From NCBI GenBank assembly GCA_031290405.1, contig JAITNO010000090.1, forward strand, positions 1 to 7,359: a stretch of DNA of 7,359 nt, written 5' to 3'. The notes beneath the pieces are model-generated. The model did no database searches and was not told the DNA's origin. It saw nothing but the letters and a program-made list of their open reading frames with translations. This document shows positions 1 to 6,470 of the stretch, piece after piece. Position 1 is the stretch's first letter, and every line of letters starts with the position of its first letter. The DNA comes from Spirochaetaceae bacterium. Its GTDB lineage: Bacteria; Spirochaetota; Spirochaetia; Treponematales; Breznakiellaceae. The position numbers and the translations under genes are program-made.

Positions 1-196
1 GAGTGTAGACAATGGTGGAGAACAACGGGTTTAAAACGAACCAAAGCGGCCCTAGAATCGTCTGTTTGTAGAGTGTGGTAAAATCGCGCTTGAATAACAA
101 AAATACTAAATCGCGATAACGGATTATCTCGCGTACATCAATGTCCAGCAGAGCTTTTTTGGGTGTTATTATATAATCCCAGCAGGGTTCCGTCAT
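1..196 (-). CDS. ABC-2 type polysaccharide export permease, N-terminus only (Wzm/TagG-like)
   Basis: Partial gene cut by the window edge: 65 complete codons are present. The ATG at 196-194 overlaps the TGA of the guanylyltransferase in an ATGA arrangement, and a GAGGA sequence at 206-210 sits nine bases upstream as ribosome binding site. The visible protein begins MTEPCWDYIITPKKALLDID and continues with REIIRYRDLVFLLFKRDF (residues 23-40), then LYKQTILGPLWFVLNP (42-57) leading into the first membrane segment. The RYRDL, KRDF and YKQTxLGPLWF words are characteristic of the inner-membrane permease of ABC exporters for O-antigen, teichoic acid or capsule chains, acting with an ATPase that would be encoded further left. 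Position directly after GDP-mannose synthesis fits export of a mannose-containing glycan. The substrate cannot be told from this fragment. Confidence 0.9.
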   Translation of the reverse strand, partial: MTEPCWDYIITPKKALLDIDVREIIRYRDLVFLLFKRDFTTLYKQTILGPLWFVLNPLFSTIVYT

Positions 197-1233
197 TCGC
201 GCTCTTCCTCGCCGTCTTGCAATTGTTTGGCTATGTCTCCCACTTGATGAACAGCGTTCCTCGACGACACCAGTATTCCGTTCGTCGTGTTGACAACGAC
301 GACATCCTTTAACCCGATAACGGCAATGGGTCTTTCTTCATCGTTGCGGACAAAAACATCCGAACATCCAATGGCGTGGACGGAGCCTCCCTGTATGCGG
401 TTGCCGTCATCGTCTTTAGGCAAAACATCGCAGAGGTCTTTGAAATTCCCCACGTCCGCCCAATCGAAGCAGGCGGGAATGACGAGTAGTTCCCTGTCTT
501 TTTCCATCAGCATATAATCAATGGCGCCGCTCTTGAACGAAAGATAGCATTCATTATACCGACCGGAGCCGATTTCACCGACGGCGCTTAATTTATCCAT
601 ATTCTCTTGCAATTCAGGCGAGTATTTTTTTATTTCGTTAAGGAAGATGGCAATGCTGCCTGCAAAGCATCCTGTATTCCATAAAAAATTGCCGGATTCA
701 ACGTATTGCTTTGCGGTCGCCGCATCAGGCTTTTCCTTAAACGCTTTAACGCGATAGGCATCCCCGTCCGCATCGCCTTTTTCTATATACCCGAAGCCCG
801 TATGATTCGATGTCGGCATGACGCCGCATAGCACGATCTTTTGTTTTTCAAGGGCGGCGGCGGCGACTTTTTGCATCGTCGCCGAAAAGCCCGCCGTGTC
901 CCGCACAACATGGTCGCAATGGATGAACGCGACGGGATCGTCTTCGGCACACCGTTTTTTCAGCGCGTTGAGCGCGAATAAAATGCAATTTGCCGTGCCC
1001 CGCCTTCCCGGCTCAATCAATATGTCAGACGAGGGAAAGCCGGGCAATTGTTCGCTGATGTGACAGGCATGACTCTTTTCCGTTACGATAAGGACGTCGC
1101 TTCCCGCGAACTTCGCCCTCTTGACCGTTTGCTGCAAGAGAGTGCCGCTCCCAGCAAGATTCAACAGGTGTTTGGGATAATCGGGCCTTGACAGGGGCCA
1201 GAGCCGCGTGCCGGAACCGCCGGCAATAATCAC
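193..1233 (-). CDS. manC: Mannose-1-phosphate guanylyltransferase (GDP-mannose pyrophosphorylase)
   Basis: Makes GDP-mannose and pyrophosphate from GTP and mannose-1-phosphate in the cytoplasm, supplying mannosyl or derived residues for glycan synthesis. From the GTG start (346 residues) the protein shows the pyrophosphorylase signature GGSGTRLWPLSR at 5-16, the PKHLL lysine region at 20-24, IEPGRRGTAN at 73-82 (a variant of the usual EPxxRNTA), a metal-binding-type HCDH at 105-108, GFGYI at 146-150, KEKPDA at 166-171, GNFLWNTGCF at 181-190, DYMLMEK at 239-245 and WADVGNF at 258-264. The length matches the short form, without the phosphomannose isomerase domain of bifunctional enzymes. The start is uncertain. 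The GTG has no visible ribosome binding site and trims the usual leading beta strand. An ATT at 1248-1246, overlapping the upstream TAG, would add IRTTI and give a more normal N-terminus. The gene follows the barrel gene and overlaps the permease by four bases. Confidence 0.93.
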   Translation of the reverse strand: MIIAGGSGTRLWPLSRPDYPKHLLNLAGSGTLLQQTVKRAKFAGSDVLIVTEKSHACHISEQLPGFPSSDILIEPGRRGTANCILFALNALKKRCAEDDPVAFIHCDHVVRDTAGFSATMQKVAAAALEKQKIVLCGVMPTSNHTGFGYIEKGDADGDAYRVKAFKEKPDAATAKQYVESGNFLWNTGCFAGSIAIFLNEIKKYSPELQENMDKLSAVGEIGSGRYNECYLSFKSGAIDYMLMEKDRELLVIPACFDWADVGNFKDLCDVLPKDDDGNRIQGGSVHAIGCSDVFVRNDEERPIAVIGLKDVVVVNTTNGILVSSRNAVHQVGDIAKQLQDGEEERE

Positions 1234-1243
1234 AATAGTCGTT

Positions 1244-2803
1244 CTAATATGAATAATCGAGTCCTATGTATATTTCGCGGTTATCCCCCGAAGGGAAGCT
1301 CCCCGTCCTCGCCGCTTCCATGAAGTTTATGGCAAAACTGCATCTGAACACAAGGTTCCGCCAGCTCAACGGGAAGGCTATCATTTCAATGCCGCCTGAG
1401 GCAATAAAATCATCGGAAACAAACGACGTTTCTTTTATGAGCTTCCCGTAATAGTCAAACAACTTCCCGTTGATGAACGCCATGTCTATGATTGGCGAAA
1501 GCATAATCTCAAAATGAAAATAACGGAACCAACTGACGTTAAACCACGCAGCCGGCTCAAAATTAAGAACATGAATGGGAAAATCCAAATTCAACGAGAG
1601 CATATAATTGGCCGAAAGCGCCCTGTCGAGGACGCCGCGCAGCATATTGCCCGCTTCCGCCCTATCGCGGTCGCGGTAATTTCCGGGATCGTTAAACCAC
1701 TGCTTGTAACGCAGCCTGCCGGAAATGCCCGCAATCGACCCTATCCTCTTATGCGCCATGGCTAAGAACGTTATGTTGTTGTTCCATTCATTGAAATTGA
1801 CGTTGTACTCGTTGGAATTCTCCACGCTTACATTGAAGCCGTCCCTAAAATTGCCGTATCGATCAAGCTTTTCAAACCCGATCTTATGGTTTAAGCCGAG
1901 GATGGGACCATGCCGGTATCCCAAATCAACGCCGCCGAGCCGGTAGTTTATCTTTCCCGAAACCTCAGGCGTATAGACAAGGTCGCCCAGAACCGGTACC
2001 TTTACGCCCAGCGGTACCACCCAGCGTCCATACGTCTTTGAATACATATACTCTATGTCTTCAAAAATGTCGTCATGATACTGCTTTTCAAACATAAAAT
2101 ACTCTTCTTCGATAACCGTGCCCTGATCAAAACCAAACGTCAGCGTTGTGTCTTTGACGGGAATGTCGAGCGACAGACCCGTAACATTCTTAAATGAAAA
2201 CGGCTCGCCGGCGACGTAGGCCACACCTGCGCTAAAAGCCACATTCCAATTAAAGCCCGCCGCCCTAAACGGATAGTTTGTCGCCACATCCAGCGCGTAT
2301 TTGCCCTTTGAAAAATCGCCCAAGTGAAAGTCGTCCAGAAGAAAACCCACGTCGATGCCCAGCGGCGTCAGGTTGCCCAGGAAGTTATAGTCGCGTATCT
2401 TGAAGGCCATTTCAAACCCGCCGTTGGAGTCAAACTTGGGCTGGGGCAGAATCACAAAGTTCGTCGTGTCAACGGTGGAGACAAGAAGGTTGACCCCGCG
2501 CCGCCCGTCCTCGTCGGGCTCGTCTTCCGTGTACTCTATAAGCGCCTGCTCCAACTGAAGGTGATTTATCAGCGACTGCGTTTTTTCTTTTACAAACCGG
2601 TCCAAGGCTTCCTTGCCGGCAAACTCCGTCCCAATCGCAAACTCGCCCGCCCGCAGGAGCGCCGAAGAGCGCGTACGCCCTTCAATGTTAAAATCAATTG
2701 TTTTTACATAGTACCAAATCCCTGAATCGTCTTGCTGGGCGCCGGCCGCGGCCGCCGCCATAAAAAACAAACAGGCAAGCGCCCAGCAATGCCTTTTACG
2801 CAC
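1244..2803 (-). CDS. Omp85-like outer-membrane beta-barrel protein with one POTRA-like domain
   Basis: From the GTG at 2803-2801 the product is 519 residues. Residues 1-22 form a clean Sec signal peptide: basic MRKRH, a hydrophobic core, then AAAAAGA before QQ. Residues 29-112 (IWYYVKTIDFNIEGRT onwards) look like a single POTRA domain: a strand ending in an I-x-G turn, a helix rich in leucine, then strands. The remaining roughly 400 residues alternate polar and aromatic or hydrophobic residues and end in GLDYSY, an aromatic C-terminus typical of barrels assembled by the Bam machinery. An LRG at 388-390 followed by ALSANYMLSLNLDFP resembles the lid-loop RG motif of Omp85/TamA proteins. BamA itself has five POTRA domains, so this is not a standard BamA. 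The GTG overlaps the aroB stop by eight bases. A TTG at 2836, with GGAG four bases upstream, is the alternative and would add eleven residues to the signal peptide. Cargo unknown. Confidence 0.72.
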   Translation of the reverse strand: MRKRHCWALACLFFMAAAAAGAQQDDSGIWYYVKTIDFNIEGRTRSSALLRAGEFAIGTEFAGKEALDRFVKEKTQSLINHLQLEQALIEYTEDEPDEDGRRGVNLLVSTVDTTNFVILPQPKFDSNGGFEMAFKIRDYNFLGNLTPLGIDVGFLLDDFHLGDFSKGKYALDVATNYPFRAAGFNWNVAFSAGVAYVAGEPFSFKNVTGLSLDIPVKDTTLTFGFDQGTVIEEEYFMFEKQYHDDIFEDIEYMYSKTYGRWVVPLGVKVPVLGDLVYTPEVSGKINYRLGGVDLGYRHGPILGLNHKIGFEKLDRYGNFRDGFNVSVENSNEYNVNFNEWNNNITFLAMAHKRIGSIAGISGRLRYKQWFNDPGNYRDRDRAEAGNMLRGVLDRALSANYMLSLNLDFPIHVLNFEPAAWFNVSWFRYFHFEIMLSPIIDMAFINGKLFDYYGKLIKETSFVSDDFIASGGIEMIAFPLSWRNLVFRCSFAINFMEAARTGSFPSGDNREIYIGLDYSY

Positions 2804-3887
2804 AGGCGCCCGCCGCGATGTGTTTAACCAAATCAATATTCTCCATAGTAAGCTGAATTATCTCGGCGCCCCTTTCGGCGGGGACGACGAACCGCAACGC
2901 GCCGGCTTTCTTTTTTTTATCGCCGCCCAGGGAGCGCATGAAGAGGTCAAGAGACCCCATCGCGGGGTGGGGGGCGGCAAGCTCGTAGCTTAAGTCTTCG
3001 AGCAGGCGGCGTATCCGTGCCCCGCGCGGCGCGGGCGTCCTGCCAAGCGCCTCCCCCAGTTCGCACGAGCGCGCCAAGCCCCAGGCGACAGCCTCGCCGT
3101 GCGAAAGTTTCCCCAGCCCGGCCGAAGATTCAAGCGCGTGGGCGAACGTGTGCCCCAGATTAAGCAGGGCGCGTTCCTCCCCGGTTTCCTTGGGGTCGGC
3201 CTCGACGATGCGCCCCTTCACCCGGACCGCCTGCGAGATGAGCTCGCACAGGGAAGGCGGGGCCGGGGCGTCGTCGCTTCGTATAAAACCTTCGAGCGCG
3301 CGAAACCCTTCAAACGCGTCGTCGCCGTCCCCATCCAGAATCGCCGTCTTGATGATTTCCGCAAGCCCCGACCTGCGCTCAGGCGCCGGGAGCGACTGCA
3401 AAACGGACGTGGGCATATACACCGCTTGAGCCGGGTAAAACGAGCCGGCGAAATTCTTTAGGTCAAAGAGGTCGACGGCGGTCTTGCCGCCGACCGCGGC
3501 GTCGGCCATGCCCAGCAACGTCGTGGAGACGAACGCCAGCCGCGCCCCCCTCATGTAGACGGAGGCGGCAAACCCCGCGCTGTCCGTCACCACGCCGCCT
3601 CCGACGGCGACGAAGAGTCCGTCCCGCCCCAGCCCCGCTTCCCGCGCGCTGCGGAGCGTCTTTTCGACGCTCCGCCAGCTTTTGGCGCTTTCGCCAGCCT
3701 CCAGCACGCAGAAGCCCGCGCCGTCCGGCGCGACCCGACGGGCGATGCGTTCGGTCCGGCTGTCGCAGACGAAGAGCGCGGGGAGGGGAGGGGAGGGCGC
3801 GAAATTCGACAGGACGTCGTCAAGGGAGGGGATGTTTTCTTGTATATGGACGACGCTTTCCGCGCCGCCGAAGTTAAAGTGGTACAT
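2796..3887 (-). CDS. aroB: 3-dehydroquinate synthase or related sugar-phosphate cyclase
   Basis: Known members convert DAHP to 3-dehydroquinate (shikimate pathway, second step) using NAD and a divalent metal. From the ATG at 3887 the protein has 363 residues, the normal length. Visible motifs are the NAD-binding GGGVVTDSAGFAASVYMRG at 96-114, STTLLGMADAAVGGKTAVD at 121-139, KNFAGSFYP at 144-152, GLAEIIKTA at 174-182, LNLGHTFAHALE at 242-253 and HGEAVAWG at 263-270. The expected zinc ligands are present as E177, H246 and H263. T101 stands where most family members have glycine (GGGVxGD). The reading frame stays open to 4088, but the extra 67 residues have no family resemblance. The ATG chosen has GGGGAGG at 3908-3902, at a long 14-base spacing. 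The glycan context leaves open a cyclase acting on another sugar phosphate. Confidence 0.88.
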   Translation of the reverse strand: MYHFNFGGAESVVHIQENIPSLDDVLSNFAPSPPLPALFVCDSRTERIARRVAPDGAGFCVLEAGESAKSWRSVEKTLRSAREAGLGRDGLFVAVGGGVVTDSAGFAASVYMRGARLAFVSTTLLGMADAAVGGKTAVDLFDLKNFAGSFYPAQAVYMPTSVLQSLPAPERRSGLAEIIKTAILDGDGDDAFEGFRALEGFIRSDDAPAPPSLCELISQAVRVKGRIVEADPKETGEERALLNLGHTFAHALESSAGLGKLSHGEAVAWGLARSCELGEALGRTPAPRGARIRRLLEDLSYELAAPHPAMGSLDLFMRSLGGDKKKKAGALRFVVPAERGAEIIQLTMENIDLVKHIAAGACA

Positions 3888-4123
3888 AAGAACAACGGGC
3901 GCCTCCCCTTCGCAAAGGAATCGGGAAGCCTGATTGCAAAGACAAATAGGGACAAGACGGGGCTCCGCTTTGAAAGCTCCCCATCCCCTCTTTTCTTCTT
4001 CCATGGCACGAACGATGTCGCTTATGCCGCCGCAACAGGCTCTAAGGCAACGCACGATACTGGGGCCAAGCCTACCGGAGAACGGCAAACCTTGTCAATC
4101 CCTTTCCAAGGTGAGAGCAAACT
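3888..4123 (-). other. Non-coding stretch between repeat array and aroB
   Basis: This 236-base stretch separates the tandem array from the aroB start. It is open in the aroB frame, with possible starts at 4004 and 4088, but the predicted residues are cysteine- and arginine-rich and unlike any AroB N-terminus, and the ATG at 4004 has no ribosome binding site. It most likely serves as the aroB leader. Apart from a possible weak promoter at its upstream end I see no RNA gene or strong hairpin in it. Confidence 0.5.
4069..4098 (-). promoter_or_regulatory. Possible weak promoter for aroB
   Basis: On the minus strand a perfect TTGACA lies at 4098-4093, followed after an 18-base spacer by TAGGCT at 4074-4069, which matches only three of six positions of TATAAT. 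If used, transcription would begin near 4062, leaving a leader of about 175 bases before aroB and placing the repeat array outside this transcript. The -10 box is poor, so this is only a candidate. Confidence 0.3.
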
Positions 4124-4438
4124 GTTCCTACCCTTGTGCAAGTCGTTCCTATCCTTGTGCAAACCATCCTTACCCTTGAGCGAGCCATCCTTACCCTTGT
4201 GCAAGTCGTTCCTACCCTTGAGCGAGTCATCCTTACCCTTGAGCAAGTCATCCTTACCCTTGTGCAAACCATCCTTACCCTTGTGCAAGTCATCCTTACC
4301 CTTGTGCGAGTCATCCTTACCCTTGAGCAAGTCGTTCCTACCCTTGAGCGAGTCATCCTTACCCTTGAGCGAGTCATCCTTACCCTTGTGCAAGTCGTTC
4401 CTACCCTTGTGCGAGTCATCCTTACCCTTGAGCAAGCC
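4124..4438. repeat. Tandem array: fifteen 21-bp units
   Basis: Fifteen consecutive units, each exactly 21 bp, fill 315 bases between capD and aroB. In plus orientation each unit reads GTTCCTA or ATCCTTA, then CCCTTG, then T or A, then GC, then A or G, then AGTC (variants AACC, AGCC). One further change is seen: TCC for CCC in unit 2. Differences are almost all two-state choices at the same few positions, and seven of the eight combinations of the three main sites occur. Because 21 is a multiple of three, two frames on each strand stay open; the minus-strand frame from 4444 would read as charged KGKDDSH/KGRNDLH heptads. The variable sites all change the amino acid and no good ribosome binding site precedes them, so I treat the array as non-coding, without certainty. 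Confidence 0.95.
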
Positions 4439-4451
4439 GTTCAAGGGTAAG
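4421..4451. repeat. 11-bp perfect inverted repeat ending the tandem array
   Basis: CTTACCCTTGA at 4421-4431 and TCAAGGGTAAG at 4441-4451 are exact reverse complements separated by nine bases. The right arm, with the following AACGG, is in effect an inverted partial copy of an array unit. It lies 12 bases beyond the capD stop on the transcribed side. The transcript could form a stable hairpin, but no T-run follows on the minus strand, so it is not a standard intrinsic terminator. It could act as an RNA 3' end stabiliser or pause site. Confidence 0.8.
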
Positions 4452-4463
4452 AACGGCCGGCTC

Positions 4464-5936
4464 CTAGCCTAACATTGAGCGGAGGAGGGCGGCGTTGCGG
4501 TAGGCTTCCGGTTGGGCGGGGTCGAAGGCGCAGATGGGGCGGAGCTTTTCGACGAGGGTGGCGAGGTCGGCGCTTTCGCGTCCGCCGCATCCGGCGCGCG
4601 ATTCGATTTTGAGTATCTTGTGCTGCTTCGTGCGGACGGGGGTTTCGTCGGCGGCCCAGAGCCGCTCGTGGAGTTTTTCGCCGGCGCGCAGGCCTATGGT
4701 CTCAATTTTGATGTCGATTTCCGGTTCGTAGCCGTAAAAGCGTATCATCTGCTCGGCCATGTCTCTGATGCCGACGGGCTCTCCCATGTCCAGGAGGTAG
4801 AGGGCGCCGTTTTCGCCGAAGCCGCCGGCGTTCAAGACGAGGGCTGAGGCTTCGGGGATGGTCATGAACCAGCGGCGCATGGCGGGGTGGGTGATGGTGA
4901 GGGGGCCGCCTTTTTCGATTTGCTTCTGGAAGAGGGGGAGGATGGAGCCGCGTGAGCCTAAGACGTTGCCGAAGCGTACGGCGATGTACTGCCTGCGGAC
5001 GCCGCCGTGGAGGCTGAGTTTCTTGCCGGCGTGGAGGACGAGCTTTTCGGCGAGGAGTTTTGAGGCTCCGTAGACGGATGAGGGCTCGACGGCCTTGTCG
5101 GTGGTGATGAAGACGAAGAGGCCGACGGCGTTTTCGATGGCGGCGTTGAGGATGTTTTCGGTGCCGAAGAGGTTGTTTTCGACGGCGGCGACGGGGTTTT
5201 CCTCGAGGAGGGGGACGTGTTTGTAGGCGGCGGTGTGGAATATGGCGTCGGCTTTAAGCTGGCCTAAGATGTAGCGCATATAGGCGCCGTCTTTGACGTC
5301 GCCGATGACGGGGACGAGGGCGGTCTTTTCGCCGACGCCTTCGTCCCGCAGGATGCGCAGCTCCCTGTCGATCTGATAGATGGAGTTTTCGCCGTGGCCG
5401 AAGAGGTAGAGGCGTTCGACGGCGGCGCCGAGGAGTTGGCGACAGAGTTCGCTGCCTATGGAGCCGCCGGCGCCGGTAACGAGGACGCGCTTTCCTTTAA
5501 GGTAGGCGATGTTTTTCTTGAGCTTGACGTCGATGGGTGTGCGCCCCAGGAGGTCTTGGGGGTCTATCGAGCGCGTCTGAATAAGGTGGGCGGAGCCGTC
5601 TATGATCTGAGAGACGGAGGGAAGGATGCGTATGCGGTCGAAGCCGGCGTTTTTAAGGACGAGGTAGAGGTCGCCCAGGTACTCCCCTGAGGCGCCGGGC
5701 ATGGCGATGACCGCCTCGTCGGCGCTCTTCATGCGCAGCAGGCGGGCGACGTTCCTGATGGGCCCCAGGACGGGTATGCCGTCGACCTCTTGGCCTATCT
5801 TTTCTTTGTCGTCGTCGAGGAAGGCGACGACCTCGCCCAAGACGGCTTTTGCCTTGAACTCGGCGGCGAGCGTCCTTCCGGCGAAGCCTGCGCCGATGAC
5901 GTAGAGCCGGCGGCTGTTCTTTTTAGTTCCCGCCAT
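4464..5936 (-). CDS. capD: Nucleotide-sugar 4,6-dehydratase, CapD/FlaA1 family, soluble form
   Basis: Likely acts on UDP-GlcNAc or a similar UDP-sugar, oxidising C4 and removing water across C5-C6 to begin synthesis of a deoxy- or amino-sugar. The 490-residue protein has two Rossmann domains. The first, residues 11-105, has GAGFAG at 15-20. The second, from 149, has the SDR glycine motif GAGGSIG at 155-161, TAAYKHVPLLEENP at 235-248, TTDK at 278-281, YGASK at 289-293, RFGNVLGSRGS at 321-331, RRWFMT at 354-359 and RAGEKLHE at 417-424. Longer relatives of about 600 residues (WbpM/PglF type) start with four membrane helices. These are absent here, so the enzyme should be cytosolic. Y289 and K293 give a standard YxxxK pair, whereas many long-form relatives have methionine in place of the tyrosine. 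AAGGAG at 5951-5946, nine bases upstream, fixes the start. The gene lies three bases after the NusG paralogue. Confidence 0.92.
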   Translation of the reverse strand: MAGTKKNSRRLYVIGAGFAGRTLAAEFKAKAVLGEVVAFLDDDKEKIGQEVDGIPVLGPIRNVARLLRMKSADEAVIAMPGASGEYLGDLYLVLKNAGFDRIRILPSVSQIIDGSAHLIQTRSIDPQDLLGRTPIDVKLKKNIAYLKGKRVLVTGAGGSIGSELCRQLLGAAVERLYLFGHGENSIYQIDRELRILRDEGVGEKTALVPVIGDVKDGAYMRYILGQLKADAIFHTAAYKHVPLLEENPVAAVENNLFGTENILNAAIENAVGLFVFITTDKAVEPSSVYGASKLLAEKLVLHAGKKLSLHGGVRRQYIAVRFGNVLGSRGSILPLFQKQIEKGGPLTITHPAMRRWFMTIPEASALVLNAGGFGENGALYLLDMGEPVGIRDMAEQMIRFYGYEPEIDIKIETIGLRAGEKLHERLWAADETPVRTKQHKILKIESRAGCGGRESADLATLVEKLRPICAFDPAQPEAYRNAALLRSMLG

Positions 5937-5939
5937 GCG

Positions 5940-6470
5940 TCAGGGCTCCTTGTGCGGGTCCATCACTTCAAAGGCCAGGTCGACGAGGAAGGCCTCCCCG
6001 TAGAGGTCGAGCTTGATTTTGGCCCGCCCCTTCCGCTTGTCCACGCGGATGATGTTGCCTTCGAGCCCTTTGAGGGGGCCCTCGTTAACGACTATCCGGT
6101 CGGCCTCGTTAAAGTAGACTTTCGAGACGCCCGCGACGTGGCCCGTCCTCTTGATAAAGTGAAGGACGAGCTCCAGGTCGCGCCCTTCCAGCGGCGCAAC
6201 GTCCTGGTTGGACCGCAGGAAGCGGATGAAGCCGTCGGTGCGGCGCAATGCCCAGTGGCAGGCCTCTATCCGCTGGGTTTCCCCGATTTCGACGAAGACG
6301 TAGCCGGGGAAGACGCTGAGGCTCTTGCGGACGAGCTTTTCCTTGCGCCGCTCCCGCATCTCCCTCTTGGGGAAATAGATGGGAAAGCTCATGCCGGGGT
6401 TGAGGGCGCGAAAGAGGTTGATGAACTTGTCTTCCCCCTTTGTTTTTATCTGCGCGGCGTAATACTTCAT
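5940..6470 (-). CDS. NusG-family transcription antiterminator (RfaH/LoaP/UpxY-like paralogue)
   Basis: Predicted to bind RNA polymerase and promote elongation through a specific long operon. The 176-residue protein has an NGN domain at about 1-105, starting MKYYAAQIKTKGEDKF and containing the diagnostic FPGYVFVE at 54-61, and a C-terminal KOW domain at about 121-168 with ADRIVVNEGPLKGLEGNIIRV (interrupted here only for reading: ADRIVV, then NEGPLKGLEGNIIRV). Its place immediately before polysaccharide genes, rather than beside secE and rplK as for housekeeping nusG, marks it as a specialised paralogue. The ATG at 6470-6468 overlaps the glycosylase TGA (ATGA), with GCGGA five bases upstream. 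A much longer open frame extends to 7025, but that part is out-of-frame glycosylase sequence. To my knowledge the LoaP branch is known in Firmicutes, Actinobacteria and Spirochaetes. Which branch this one belongs to cannot be settled by eye. Confidence 0.88.
   Translation of the reverse strand: MKYYAAQIKTKGEDKFINLFRALNPGMSFPIYFPKREMRERRKEKLVRKSLSVFPGYVFVEIGETQRIEACHWALRRTDGFIRFLRSNQDVAPLEGRDLELVLHFIKRTGHVAGVSKVYFNEADRIVVNEGPLKGLEGNIIRVDKRKGRAKIKLDLYGEAFLVDLAFEVMDPHKEP

Noticed and set aside
3888..4088. Longer AroB beginning at 4088 or 4004
   Set aside because: The added residues have no family similarity, the ATG at 4004 has no ribosome binding site, and the 3887 start gives the usual family length.
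4124..4438. CRISPR array
   Set aside because: Units are contiguous 21-bp repeats with no unique spacers between them, and no cas gene is present.
4421..4451. Rho-independent terminator after capD
   Set aside because: The stem is strong, but the minus-strand sequence that follows (GATGACTCGC) has no T-run.
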